From Aedes albopictus (lineage: Eukaryota > Arthropoda > Insecta > Diptera > Culicidae), in contig NC_085137.1 in the NCBI RefSeq assembly GCF_035046485.1, positions 443,738,334 through 443,802,333 of the forward strand: a DNA stretch of 64,000 nucleotides. The letters are read 5' to 3'. Position 1 is the first letter of the stretch, and each line of letters begins with the position of its first letter. The notes below the pieces were generated by a model. It saw only the letters and a program-made list of their open reading frames with translations, made no database searches and was not told the origin of the DNA. Made by a program: the position numbers and the translations under genes. Of the stretch, positions 1 through 12,128 are shown piece after piece.

Positions 1-370
1 CCAATTTGTGACTGAAGTATAATCTGATTGTTTCAACGAATCTTAGTTACAACCGTTTACAAACCAAATCAACCAAAACATTGATTCTGATTCTGATTTT
101 TATAAACATGTTGCACCTGGAACTTATTTAGAACATAACGGAAAACTTTGACAGGAGAGGTAGAAGTTCCAAAATGTGCGGCAAAATGTTTTTGTGATCA
201 TGAAAAATATAAAATACACTATAAAAAACCAAAATGTTTCAAAAACAACGAAATCATGTACAAATAAAATGTAACCTTTTCTTCATAAATTTATCGACAT
301 AGTCGAAATTTTATAAAAATAAAGTGATAAAATAGAAAAAAATCTGATTGGAAGTATAATATTGACCCAA
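1..370. other. AT-rich spacer, nothing recognised
   Basis: AT-rich sequence with short homopolymers. I see no open frame of note, no tRNA-like boxes and no clear terminal repeats. Confidence 0.5.
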
Positions 371-668
371 TAAAAAATTTACCCTAAAATGAGTGTATCA
401 AAATGATTAGTTACCCAAAATTAGGTTGTTTTTCCTCTTTCCCCCACAGATGCTGTCGTAAATAAACAGAGATGCGTCTATCCAACGGGGGTCCTTGAGG
501 CCAATAAGCCAATTTTGGGTAAATGTAGATTTACCCAAATTTGGGTTGAATGAAGGGGGTCTTCGGTTGAATTTACCTACTCTTGAGTATACCTTTAGTT
601 GGAGCTAAAGGCAATTTACCTTGCGTTAGTTTAATCGATTCACTCAAATGTTGACTTATTGGGCCGAA
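371..668. repeat. MITE-like foldback with subterminal ACCCAA/TTTGGGT motifs
   Basis: The left end (RCCCAATAA, then AATGAGTGTATC) reappears inverted at the right end, where the minus strand reads GCCCAATAAGTC followed by TTGAGTGAATC. The middle holds several TTACCCAAA / TTTGGGTAAA copies facing each other. This is the look of a short non-autonomous DNA transposon. No target duplication could be fixed, so the ends are approximate. Confidence 0.45.
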
Positions 669-869
669 CTATAGGATTGCGTCAAAAGATTCCAATTTTT
701 GGTAGTTTGGTGCACACTTCGAAAAAATCTTGTATTTTTGAGTCATATAAGTCCGACATATAAAAGCAACACATTTGACGCAAAATTGTGTGCGATCTTA
801 TTTTTACAGGAAACGGAAAATGTTTGACTCATGTAATTTTACCGCAACAGCTCAGCGCGTTGGCTGATT

Positions 870-1060
870 GAGAACTGTGCTATTTATAGCACCGAATATT
901 GAAACAAAAAAAAATACAAAAAGTTCCATTCGGGAATCGAACTTCGATCCTCAGAGTGTCAGTTTTCGATCTTGCTCTCTCGGCTGACTCACCACGTTGA
1001 AGAGATGGCAGTCGAAGATGAACAACTTCTACCATAAACGAACATGCCAGTTCGGCTGTC
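870..1060 (-). repeat. tRNA-headed SINE-like element (minus strand)
   Basis: On the minus strand there is an A-box-like GTGGTGAGTCAGCCGAGAG and a B-box-like GTTCGATTCCC about 50 bases on, followed by a T-rich stretch. The spacing and boxes suggest a Pol III, tRNA-derived head. The stems are not good enough for a real tRNA. A minus-strand open frame across 880-1245 overlaps the element and is probably fortuitous. Confidence 0.4.
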
Positions 1061-1587
1061 GCGTCGTCACTGCTGGCGTGTATGTAAGTACTGAGGCAGT
1101 CGTCATCGCAGCCAAGCAGACAAAGCCGCCTTCTGATTGACTGAGCGTGGCTGTTTTCGTTTACCACTGCATCGGCTGATGGCAACGGATTGTCATTTCC
1201 AGGTTTGTGGCTCAACTCGGTGTTAAATTTATGAGCGGTTTTCATGCTGTTTCACCTTCGTAATAAACAAATTTTCAATCGACTGCACTCTTCATCTGAT
1301 TTTGTAAGGTGTTGTTTGACAGTTCAACATCAGTAATCATTATGTTTCTGTAACATATCGCGTAAATTTACAGCATAGAGAACTAAATTATCAGTTCTGT
1401 GATTTAACATTATGGCTGGAAGAACTCAAACAATATAAACTTAATACGTACGTCACAAAAAGTGCAAAAATGTGGCACATTTATGTTTATGTCAAAGCTT
1501 TTTCAAGCAGTTCGATCAATTGTATCACTATTAAAATTGAGCTTTTTTTAGTGTGTGGTTCCGTGTACCACGTGCAGCATTGTTGTA
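1061..1587. other. spacer without recognised features
   Basis: Mixed AT-rich sequence; I see nothing I can name. Confidence 0.4.
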
Positions 1588-2180
1588 GGGTATATGTACC
1601 ATTCCTTGGCCTAATTTGCAAGCCGCATTGACAATTTTGACCATAACTCATGAATTAATAGCACTAGAAATAATATGTTGACCCTATTACACACTCTAGG
1701 TAATGCATGTTTCCCCAATTGGAAGTAAACTAACGTAAATATTCAAGAATTTACTTTATTAAGTTGAAAAGACTCGATGCGATGGTATGCAACGTTGGTC
1801 TATGGTACAAACATTGGCCTATTAGTGGATACAACGTTGGCCTATTGCTTTCCATGCACTAGAACCACTAATTATCTCATTTTTTTCAATATTTCTGCTG
1901 AAGTATTATCCCTGTTTGTTCACCAATCTTACTTGTACATTACATTTTTGGAGCAAAATTTTCAAAAAACTGTAAATAAATTACTTAAACTAAAGTTCTT
2001 TCTTAATTTATGACCGAAAACAACGCAACCCTATTATTGTGTTATATTTTTACAGTCACCGTACACAAAATCTTTCTTCCTGTTCGTTCAATCTGGTTCT
2101 TACGCAAGCAATGTTGTTGACGTCACTTTATCGGTGTTGTTGACGTCACATTACTGATGGGCCAAGATTTGGGTACATAG
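1588..2180. repeat. probable decayed TIR element
   Basis: The left end around 1597-1620 (TATGTACCATTCCTTGGCC) resembles the reverse complement of 2152-2180 (TATGTACCCAAATCTTGGCC), suggesting terminal inverted repeats of about 30 bp. Near the right end are two direct copies of TGTTGTTGACGTCAC, each holding a CRE-like TGACGTCA. There is no coding potential and no clear target duplication. Confidence 0.35.
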
Positions 2181-3169
2181 TGAAAAAATGTCCTCAATAT
2201 TCGGCCTACATTCAACTTGTAAAATATTTATTATTCGTTAAAAACAAATATACAAGTTCAAAATAGCGTCTTTGACCGTCGCATCAAATGTTCAGTTATT
2301 GAAAAGTCAGTTCGAATTGTTCCAGAATCATGCCTTTTATGATCATGTGTATAGACTACCCACTAAGCCGAAGAATCATGGCGTCTACAAAAGCTAAACA
2401 AAGTGACATTTCCATTCATTTTTGATGCTCAAAAGTGCTAAAATTGAAACGACATGTTACAGTTGTTTGCCGCATAGCTTTTCCGATATCCTGTTATGCG
2501 TGTTTGTTTGAGTTTTTGGTTAACGTTGAGATAGGCCGAACGAGGGGGCTATGCCAACGAAGCATCCCGATACCCTACTTTGTCAATAAGGATTCCCATA
2601 GACATGATTCAGCAAATAGTATCTTTCTAAATTCTAAAATTAATTTTGAGCATTCTATGGGTGCATTAAATAAGCTGCTGAAATGCACTCCACCAAAGCA
2701 ATATGGCGAGTTAATGCTTACCACAAATGCCTAAATTCTCCCTCGCAAAATGATAGGTATACTGAGAGAATACGGAGCTAAAATGCGTAACTTACCGATA
2801 AATCTGGAACGGCACCCAAATTGACGGTCTCGGTCAGCCTTATTTGCGGTATATTTATGCACACAATTTATTAATCACATGAACGAAACTGTTGATGCAT
2901 AATAACTGGCAGTGACGAATGTGTTGACTAGCTGACTAGTTGTCGAATCGGTCACCATTTTTTAAGTCGACTATAAGTTGTATCTTGGTTATAATTCGAT
3001 TGTGTATTAAAACCGTTTATATCACGAATGGATGTTTTATATTGGCTCCACCTCTTGCGCCAATACAATTTAGTCGTTAATAAGACGATTGGTTCAAATG
3101 GCATAACCTTCAATATAGTTGCATACAAATTACAACACTCTGAATCTGCATGAATTTATACAGACGCAG
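2181..3169. other. AT-rich spacer, nothing recognised
   Basis: No gene, tRNA-like boxes or obvious terminal repeats. A 99-codon open frame at 2435-2734 has no recognisable domain and lies in ordinary AT-rich sequence; I do not consider it a gene. Confidence 0.4.
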
Positions 3170-3182
3170 AGGTATATTCGGT

Positions 3183-3463
3183 TGAAGGGCCCATATAGCC
3201 GAGGCGGTAAACGCACGGGTATTCAGCATGACCATGCTGAGGGTGACGGGTTCGATTCCCGGTCGGTCCAGGATCTTTTCGTAAAGGAAATTTCCTTGAC
3301 TTCCTTGGGCATAGAGTATCTTCGTGCCTGCCACACGATATACACATGCAAAATGGTCATTGGCAGAGGAAGCTCTCAGTTAATAACTGTGTGCTCATAG
3401 AACACTAAGCTGAGAAGCAGGCTTTGTCCCAGTGAGGACGTTACGCCAAGAAGAAGAAGAAGA
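3183..3463 (+). mobile_element. Feilai-like SINE, apparently full length
   Basis: This is a tRNA-derived SINE. The head carries an A box (TAGCCGAGGCGGTAAACGC) and a B box (GGGTTCGATTCCCGG). The body has TTGGCAGAGGAAGCTCTCAGTT-type sequence, and the element ends in a short AAG repeat. This matches what I remember of Feilai, the abundant Aedes SINE. The element is bracketed by a 13-bp direct repeat AGGTATATTCGGT (3170-3182 and 3464-3476), so the copy is intact and was probably inserted by LINE-type target-primed reverse transcription. It is the best single clue to an Aedes-lineage mosquito. Confidence 0.9.
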
Positions 3464-3476
3464 AGGTATATTCGGT

Positions 3477-3799
3477 CTGCTGAGGATACAAAAGATTGTA
3501 ATCATCACTTCTTTTCCCTTCACACATAGACCTGCAACCCGACATAGCAGGCACCATTATCGTCTTAAAATAGAAGATCACCAACACTTACACACTGCAG
3601 ATGTCTACAAATTCCCGGTTCCATGTGTGAGTGTAGCTGGTCTGACTATACTGGAGTAGCATTTCAATAGCTTTTCTGAATACTATGGTAAATATATTTA
3701 ACTAAGATGTTTTCAAATATTGTCCTAAACAACCAATAGTTCACATGACACTAAAATCGTTTGCTTGACCAACCATACGTACAACCAGTGCAGATCGTC
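3477..3799. other. spacer, nothing recognised
   Basis: Short unique-looking stretch between the Feilai copy and the minisatellite; no supportable feature. Confidence 0.4.
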
Positions 3800-6760
3800 A
3801 CTTTGCCTGAATGAAGTTCTTTTAAGATGCCTCGAAGGATCTCAAAAATAATTCCCGAAGGAATAATCCCTGGGTGTCTGCTCATAGGGCAAAATAAAAT
3901 TCCCTGAGTTTTCCAGGTTTTTCCAGGGGGGTAATTTCGAAAGTTTTTTTTTAAGGAATGACATTCTAGCACTCACTCTTCCTTTAAATTATTTTCCAGC
4001 CAAAAACCAATGTTTTTTTTTTTTTTGTAGAAATTTACCAGAGTTTTTTTTTTACCTTTCCCTGTTCTTCCAATTTTCCATCCAGACGTTTTGTACGCAT
4101 TTGCTCCCACAAATAGATCCTTCCTAAATTGTTTCGTTATTCTTTTGGAATTTCGTAGAGCTGCTCTTGAAAATACTACAAGAATTTCTCCCAGGATTTC
4201 TGAACATCCCAAGGGTTTCTTCCAGAGGTTTACCGATATGTTTCCAGAGTTTCTCGCTGGATCCCACTCGAAGATCCTTCCAGAATACATCCAAAGTTCC
4301 TTCAGTAATTTTTCTTAGTGATTCCCGGGATAGCTTTCCTACAATTTTGCTCGGGATTGTTGCGAGATTTTTGCTGCTGAAGTTCTTCCAGAGACATTTC
4401 TCTTTGATTACCTCGTAGGATTTCGCCTGTTTTTCCTCCCGGGATTTCTGTTAGAGATTTTTAGAATTCATTTTTTAATTTTTTCTTCCCGGGATTACTC
4501 CCAGAACTTTTTTTTTTCAAATATTCCCTGTTTTTTTTTAGGATTTCCTATGAAGTTCCTCTCGAGATTTCTCCAATAAGTTTTGACAGATATTTCGCTT
4601 GTATTCATTTCTATATTTCGAGAATTTCTTACAAGCTTTTCATAAGTTGTCCCATGAGATATTCCTAAGAAAAAAATCCTGGAAAAATCCCTACAAGAAC
4701 TCCGCGAGCAATCATTAAAGAAATTCCCAAAAGGAACATCCATAATCTAAGAACAATTTCTGGTACGGATTATGTGAAGAGCTATGGGAACTATACTGAG
4801 CAAATCCGAAAAAAATCTCACGTGGATCACTGTAAGATATCCGGTGATCAACTACAAGGAAAAGCCTGGAAAAGCTCTAAAACTTGAACAAGAACCTTTG
4901 GGAATATCGCAGCCGAAACTTTTTAGAACCCCAGGGAAAACACTAGAAGAATGATCACGGAGGTTTCTTGAATGAACTATGAGGAGAAACTGTTGAAGAA
5001 AACCTGGGAGGAATTCCCGGCTTGGAGGAGCTCCAGGCGAATTCCTAGGAGCAACTTCAGTACCAACACTGGGAAAAATCACGGGAATTTCTCCAGGAGA
5101 AGTCTCAAGAGAAACACGGAAGGAATTACGGAAAATCTTTTACAGAAATCCCGAGAGAATCTGTGCAACAACATCTGCAGCATATATTAGCGAAGATCTT
5201 GGGATAACTACTAGTAGAAATTCCAAGAAAATATGTTTCGGCAAAATGCAGGAGGAATCGCACAAGGGACTCTAGGAGCAGTACCGGGAAAACCTCCGGA
5301 AGAAATTCAGGAAATTCATTTTGTAGGATACTCGTAAAAGCTGCAGAAGAAATCGGTCAGAAATCAGTAATCCTGGAAGATTCAGGTGGAAGAGTATTGG
5401 TCAGGCATATTTGAGAAATCCTGGGAAACATTCCAGGAGGTATTTCTAGAGCAGTTCTAGAAAGAAATCCCGACGGAATTTTTGAAAAAAAAATCCTTGT
5501 AGTGGAGTTTCTAGATGGATTTTACCGTCCAGATTTATCCGCGTCCATGTGAAATTTTAAGCATCTTATCTGAATCGTCGGTTTTGAGCGTCTTCATGGA
5601 ATCACACGCTTCAAGTAAGAACCTTCAGTATTACGGGAAAAAATATTTGTTTTGACAGTTCTGACTACAAACATTTATATAGTAAACAATACTTATTCGA
5701 AATCTTTTATATTCATACCAAAAATGTTGTAAGCTCTGTGGACTTTACTTCTGAGTAAATCTGCAAGTAGGATAGTTTATTACTTTTTCTCCATTCAACC
5801 CAATGTTTAATTTTTATTGAGAAGACATTTCCCTAAGTATTCAAGATATCCCTCAGTATTTCAAGTATTCCCTGTTAAATAAATCTTCCTGAGGTTTCCC
5901 GGTTTTCCAGGTAGTAGATTCCCGGACTCTGGAAGGAATCTCGCATGGGATTTCTGGAAGGAATCCTTCACGAAAACTGAGAAGGAGTTTCTGCAGAAAT
6001 CTGCTGCTTTTCATAAACTACGTAGACTAATTTTTGGCTATTTCGAACCCCTTTTTCCCTCTCGTAGACTTTTGTCTATACAGAATTTTCGAAATTTGCA
6101 TAAAGCGTATAACCCCCCAGAGTCTACGAAGGTTATGAACAAGCATTCTCGAAAGATATTTCCGAAGCAAACCCCGAAACGACTCCTAAAGGAATCCTGG
6201 AAAAAAATTCGGGTAAAATTGCATGAGTTTCCAGGAATACTTCCCAGGAATACCTTTTGAAAGTCGATAATGAACTTTTGAAGGCATTCCATGAGAAACT
6301 TTTAGGATAATCTCGGATGAATTTCCTGGAGGAATCCCAAAACTCCACGAGAACTTCCGAAACAAATCCCTTGAAGTCCCAGAAGGAATCCTTGGAGGAG
6401 TTCCTGGAGGAATCTCGGAGTTATTCTCTAGAGAAACTTCGGAAGAAATTCTGAAGAAATCTAGGAGCTCCTGAAGTAATCTCAGAAGGTATTTCAGTAG
6501 AAATCCTAGAAAGAAATTCTGAAAAAATCCCAGGAGTAATTCCTGGAGAAATCCTGTCGAGAGCTTTTGAAAGAATCCTAGACACAACCTCTTAGATAAT
6601 CTTAGAAAATACTCGTGAAAAAACCCCAGAGGGAAATTATGAGGGAATCCTAAAGAAAGCCCCAGATGAATCTTATCAAGAATTCTCTGAATCCTATAGA
6701 AACTCCTGTAGAAGTTCTGGAACAAATTTGGATTATTCGGAGACTATGCCCGCATTTGAT
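3800..6760. repeat. degenerate AATTCC-type minisatellite, two orientations
   Basis: Dense, diverged copies of short units such as TTCTCCCAGGAATTTC on the plus strand up to about 4.7 kb, then the complementary sense (GGAAATTCCTGGAGGAATCC-like) to 6.76 kb. Many open frames here read as repetitive Phe/Ser/Arg/Glu-rich peptides and are by-products of the repeat. The stretch 5820-5930 has a conserved non-repeat patch (CCCTGTTAAATAA, then TTTCCCGGTTTTCCAGG) whose inverted relative lies at 14590-14700, so it may be an element end. Confidence 0.7.
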
Positions 6761-7039
6761 AACTATCCCAGGTAACCAATAAGCATGTGAATAAGCAAAA
6801 GATCAGTTTTATATATGCATTTATTATGATTGCTACCCTAGCATAGTGGTTCGAAAGCTTAGAAGCCTTTAATTAGGATACAAAATAAATACTGTTCAAA
6901 AACCATTAGCTGTTATGTGGCGTTTAAAATGCACAATTTGTACCAGGTTTTATGCCCCCCAAAATGCTATTCTCATGCCATAAAACTGCTAGAAAAGTAA
7001 TGTATTGCTACTACCCGGAAAAAAAAAAATTACCATTCA
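6761..7039. other. AT-rich spacer
   Basis: No recognised feature. Confidence 0.4.
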
Positions 7040-7330
7040 TTACATGATAAATATGATTAGCACGGTGTAGCACTTTTGCACCGAAAATGTTCGTTTTTGA
7101 TTTTCGTGCTACACCGGTGCAGCACTTTTTCTGCACCGCGCATGATAGTGTAGCACTAAAAAAATCGGGAGTGTAGATGGTGCACACCGTGTCCACCAAT
7201 CAGCGTTTGCAAAATTGTCAATATTTTGGTGTTCATACACGCACACCAATGCAACTGCACCGAAAATGTTCGTTGATTCAGCGAAAAGTGTAGCACGAAG
7301 CGGTGTAGCACCGCCTCAAAAACGAAAACG
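7040..7330. repeat. repeat with clustered GTGTAGCAC / GCACCG motifs
   Basis: Within about 290 bp there are five or more copies of GTGTAGCAC or its inverse GTGCTACAC. The 18-mer GCACCGAAAATGTTCGTT occurs twice as a direct repeat, near 7078 and 7258. Clustered, facing subterminal motifs are typical of non-autonomous DNA transposons. The ends and target duplication are unclear. Confidence 0.45.
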
Positions 7331-7407
7331 ACATAAGATATAACTGGTTTTATTGTTCACAATTTTATTCACTAAAACTACAACGACTGACAGACGTCAA
7401 ACCGTGT

Positions 7408-7516
7408 TGGCAGAGGAAGCTCTCAATTAACAAGTTGATTAACAACTGAGGAAGTACTTATAGAAAACTTGCTGAAAAGCAGGTTTTATCCAAGTGAGGA
7501 CATGACGACATGAAAA
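7408..7516 (+). repeat. Feilai-like SINE remnant (3' part)
   Basis: The stretch starting GGCAGAGGAAGCTCTCAATT and running through AAAAGCAGGTTTTATCCAAG and GTGAGGAC matches the 3' half of the intact copy at 3183-3463, with substitutions. The tRNA head is missing. Confidence 0.75.
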
Positions 7517-9030
7517 AGATTACCAATTTTTCTATTCTTTCCAAATAAACTAAAGGAACCTAGTAAATAGTAAATTACCATTGATAACAATATAAATACA
7601 ATTAGTTTAATGGAGTCAATTGAACCGATGTTTAAATAAACATGCGATAATATTTGTTGTTAGTAAACAGATTTCGCCTTTGAAAAACCATAGAATATAT
7701 ATTTCTCGGTAACATTTTTCTCCAGCATTGACAGGTACTAATGGCCACATGAATTGTGAACGATTTATGGTATTGATCATGACCTGAGGTCTGACTTGTG
7801 ATATTTGACAGTTATTTGAAAAGATTGGTGATTTATCTTATCAACAGCTGCCAAGCAATACATACCAAACAGACATAAGAGTGTTTGATTCTTAAAATGT
7901 GCATATCATTCTGGCGGCCGTTAGTGCCCGTTAATGCTGGATATAAATGTTAGCGGGAAATATAAATTCTTTGGTTTTCCAAAAGCGAAAACTGCTTACA
8001 AATAGCAACAAATATTATTGTATTTTTATTGTAAGAACAATGAAAAAACATTAGAATATATTGTTTTCTTTTGAAAATTGCCCTAAAAATGTCTCATAAA
8101 AACACAATACATTCTATTCTTTTTCGTGGAAAAATGTATGAAAATTTTCTCAAAATTTTATGGTTAAGATACATAACGACCACCATTTTTCATTGCAAAA
8201 GTGCCATTTACCATTCACCGAATGGTGTAGAACAATAGGGGTGATGGTGAGTGTGCTGTGCAAATTAAAATGCGAATGATACTACAATGATGAATAATTG
8301 TCGAAAAAATGGTGTTGTAACAATAAAATTTATCGTATTTTGATGATATTTTTATCAGGGTAAGTTTGATGAGCTAACTTCGTATCTCTTGATTAACGGC
8401 TACGCAGTATTGGGATTTAAAGACGAGTTGTTTTATTCACCCGACGTTTCGACAATAAAATAGTGGAATAGTGTCTATAAACACACGGTTTACAATGACT
8501 TATTTCTCTACAATAAAGGCATCTTACCTGCTGTAAATGATTGAAATACGCAGAAAACAATCAGTCTGTGTGGCACTTGTGTCAAAGATGTAGTATTAAT
8601 AAACTAAGTTGTAAGCCGAATGATAATATGTCAAGTTTTTCTCTGCTATACAGGCCTAACGTACTCATTTGCTGAGAGTGTCCATTATGCCCCTAATCCC
8701 TCTATATGTAATTTATTTTAAGTTAAAATCTCTTTAAATATTGTTAATAAGGCTGATACAAATTTTCTTTTGACTTTTTGTCAACACCCCCCCCCCCCTT
8801 CAAATTGTTTTGGCTGGATTTTGCATTTTGAGGGGACAGATAAAAAATATTTATCAAAATTTCGGGTCTTGCTCAAAATTCTTTAACAAATCCGATGAGT
8901 TTTAAATATTTTTCAAATTAAATGCTTTATTATTTTTATCCCCCCCCCCTCGACCAGTCAAAGAGGGGGGGACAAAAAGTGAAATTAACATTTGCAACGG
9001 CCTAACAAGAAAACAATATTTTATAAATAC
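7517..9030. other. AT-rich spacer with poly(C) tracts
   Basis: No gene seen. There are two C homopolymer tracts near 8787 and 8940. A copy of the GAAACGTCGGG module on the minus strand lies near 8440-8455; see the dispersed stem-loop finding. Confidence 0.45.
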
Positions 9031-9079
9031 GCAGCTCGTTAGAATTTGGGCCAGGTCCCCCTAACAACGTCCATGCCGC

Positions 9080-11324
9080 CAGCTATCTCGTCAGCGTGCA
9101 AAAAAAGCTCTTCGATTTCCGTAGGCACACTCGCGCACACCCCGTTGTTGTCATAGTCGTCGTCGTCGTCGTCGTCATCCTGATCACCGCCGCGCCGTCG
9201 CGTCTCATTTCCAGTTCCATCAGTCTGTGCAACTGGCTGAGCGAGCCATCTCTCGCTCGGGCTCAGTGTGGCGGTGGTGTGCCTGGTGGGCACCAGCGAG
9301 CGAATACAACAGTAAAAGCTAGGCGATCGGTTCGCCGGAATACTTCCTCTTTCACTCTCACTCTCACTCTTTCACTGGACTGGCTGTTGTGTAGCTGGAG
9401 TCGTGTCAGCAGTTTGCTAGTCTGGCCGGCGCATTTCACCGATCCCCCACCACCCACCGCATCCGACTAGCAGCCAGGCGATCCGCGCGCATACGGAACT
9501 TCGCGCAACTTTTCGGCGATCAACTCGAACGGCGCTGCGGCGGGGTTGATCGTCGTGTTTGCTTTCGCCTCTTTCTTCGTGCGCGAGGTGCTGGCGCGCG
9601 GCCCGCGCGAAAGAAAGAGTGAGTGAGGCGAGAGGTCGGGTCTGGTGAGTTGTGTGTGCCGTTTTCCATTTCACTTCTTGTGTTTGAACTTTTTTTTTTG
9701 GCAAGGCGGTGGGGGACCCGCACACGGCAGTGGTCTCCGGAGACCCTTGAGACAGTACCGTCCGATGAGTCGGGATTCGTCGATCGCTGTAGACGCGCGT
9801 GCGTGAAGTGCTTTCTCTTTTCGTTTTTTTTTTTTCGTGGCGGTGGAACGCGAGGCGCGTGGAACGACATTTGAAAGCTCTGCCGAGGAGCCGAGAACCG
9901 TTCTTGATCTGGGTTGTTCTGAGAGGCAGGCGGCAGGCGATCGCGGTTTTTGTTTTGATTCTGAGAGGCGCGCGCGCGTGTGCCAAGGAGGAAGATCGAG
10001 GCGAGTGGTGAATTTGAGGGTGGCGGAGCACGCCCCCCAGACAGAAACACAGAAAAAGGAAGCGAAGAGAATATTCTGCGGTGAAGACAAGAACCAGAAT
10101 CGCGAAGAACAGCTGGTAACGTCGCGCTTGAGGCGGCTGGAGTGACAAGTGTGCCCAAGTGTGAGTGCGTGTGTGTCTGTTGGGAATAATTAGAATTCTA
10201 GCCGCAGGTTTCGTGCTAGAAGCTCCAGGAATAGGCACCTCGGTAAACTGCAATTCACTGTGCAGTTTTTTATATTGTTTTGCGACGCTGTCACAGCCGA
10301 GGAACAGTGTGTTGGTGAGAAGATAGCGGAGTGTTGATAGAGCAGAGCACATGCAGCGACCGTGTGATACCCAGAGTTAGAAGCTGTGCCAGAGATGCAA
10401 TTTGATTAATGAATATAAACAGATCTTCTGAATAGCGAGCGAGTGGAAGTGCCCAGTAGTGGTGCCGGTGTGGAACGCTCCCCTCAGGGGCCCTTTAGAA
10501 CCTCTCCCCTAGCGCCCCCCGCGTACAGCGATCGCAATCGTGCCCATACCTAGAGTGAAGCGGCTTAGCCAGTGATCGTGCGCCGAGTATCAACGTTGAA
10601 CGAGTGTTGTGGAAGCCTCGCGCTTCTAGAATAGAAGCTAATTTGAATTGAAAAATGAAACGCATGGAATAGCACGTACAAGGTCACTTGCGGATTTGCA
10701 TCAACAGAAGAAAAAAGAGTGTGTTTAACTGCAAACAAGAGTGTTGTGGCGCGTGCGGAACTCGTGGTGATAACTGTTAATTGTCGTGCGCGTGGACGCC
10801 GCAGCAGCGTGTGAACCAATCCAGAAGAACAAGAATACATCAGCGCTGGGGCAGCCAGCCCTTGCGGAAGAATAAGCCAAATGTTTTTCGAATTCGACAA
10901 GTGTTTACCGTTTTCCTGACAGTGAAAGAATAGCGACCCTTGTCGCACCCCGGATACCCCCACCCCCCAGAATCCAATGTCTTGACGAACCACTAGAAGA
11001 AACGTACCCTTCCAAGAACCGAGTGAACCCGTCCGGTGCCCATCCAATATCGATTAACTCGCTAGAGAGCAGCTGAATCCGGTGTGAGTGTGCGCTACAT
11101 GGCCAAAAGTTGAACCGAAAATTCCAGTTATTTTGGCGACTGGACGCTCAAGTGAAACAAGTGAAAGCATTGTATGGAAACAATCGACTCGCTAAAACAG
11201 TGATCGTGCACCCATCGAAAGAAGAGAAGAATAACTCATCTAGCGTGAGCCCGGACAGCCGCGGCAGAACCGGAACCGTCATCGGTTTTGTTTAATTTGT
11301 AACCCTCCTCCTCCATCCTCCCAA
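9080..11324 (+). promoter_or_regulatory. GC-rich promoter and long 5' leader
   Basis: Base composition changes sharply from AT-rich to GC/CpG-rich near 9.05 kb and stays so up to the start codon at 11325, as in an insect promoter plus long 5' UTR. An arthropod initiator-like ATCAGTCTG lies at about 9219-9227; I see no convincing downstream element, so the start site is a guess. Short upstream ATG frames occur, for example ATG at 11099 closing within four codons. Several long frames cross this stretch on both strands, but they are Arg/Ser/Pro-rich and mutually overlapping, which points to composition rather than coding. There is a CGT microsatellite near 9155-9175. An unseen intron inside the leader is possible. 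Confidence 0.55.
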
Positions 11325-11871
11325 ATGAATATGGAATTTCAACCGCTGCCACCGGTTTCTTCGATGAACATCGGTGGCCCACCAACACCTGCCCCGTCTC
11401 CTCACATTCAAATTATCCCCAATGGGTCCGGGAACGGAGGCGGCGGCGGCGGCGGTGGCAACGGGGGATCCAACTCGGTGGCCAATCAGCTGCTAAACTC
11501 GATGCCGCCGCCGATCCTGCCGGTCGGTATGCCGCTGCAGCAGGTGGTACACAATCTGCAGCATCTGACGAACGTTAATGGACTGGCCCAGCAACATCAG
11601 CAACAGCAGCAGCAGCAACAACAACAACAGCATCACCAACAGCAACAGGCACATCAGGCACTGCTAGGATCAAATAACCCCAATGGACTGAACGGTGGCG
11701 GGTTACACCAGGGACAAAGTCTACCGCCGACGTCACAGCTCCTGCAGGCGATACATCACAACACGAGCAATAACAACAACAACAACAATAACAACGTGAT
11801 CAACAACAACAACAACTCGATCACGCAGTACCAGGTGCAGCAGCTCTGGAGACATCACGCCTATCTGAACG
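11325..11871 (+). CDS. first coding exon, Gly/Gln/Asn-rich N-terminus of an unidentified regulator
   Basis: The frame starts at ATG 11325; a second in-frame ATG at 11331 has the better context (A at -3, G at +4) and may be the real start. It gives 182 full codons. The start is MNMEFQPLPPVSSMNIGGPP, then a glycine run (about residues 38-49), a hydrophobic Pro/Leu stretch (about 52-88), a Gln/His run (about 89-110) and an Asn run (about 148-164), ending ITQYQVQQLWRHHAYLN. The codons of the homopolymer runs are mixed (CAG/CAA, AAC/AAT), which suggests protein-level selection. After 11871 the sequence GTAATG is a plausible splice donor, and composition drops to AT-rich; the frame continuing to 12080 is read-through into the intron. 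Such Q/N-rich N-termini are common in insect transcription factors and RNA-binding proteins, but no folded domain is present, so I do not name the gene. Downstream exons are outside the window or not visible. Confidence 0.75.
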
Positions 11872-11879
11872 GTAATGTG
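11872..11879 (+). other. predicted 5' splice site
   Basis: AACG|GTAATGTG: GT follows the conserved-looking end of the coding exon and interrupts codon 183 after its first base. Codon-like composition stops here. A spliced transcript would confirm it. Confidence 0.6.
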
Positions 11880-12128
11880 TTTGCTTTCTTTACGCGTGGA
11901 GGGAGGTTTTATCGAATGGTGAACTGTTATAAGTGTTCTGCGAGAACAAAACGGACATGGATGGAGAAAGGGGAAACAGGGGTTTTTCAAGTGATAACAA
12001 ATGTAACAGTGACACGAAAACACGCACCGGATTGCGTAAACTGCTCAATTAAAATTGAAAAACTGACATACAAATGCTAAATTCTAATTTTGAGTAGTGG
12101 AACGGAATATGCACTGTGTTAATTAAGG

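Noticed and set aside
9417..10352. 311-codon minus-strand open frame
   Set aside because: It lies in the CpG-rich leader and overlaps equally long frames in other phases. Its Arg/Ser/Pro-rich text has no domain, so I read it as composition.
11872..12080. continuation of the coding exon to the stop at 12080
   Set aside because: Composition and codon use change at the GT donor, and the added residues look random. Read-through into the intron is more likely.
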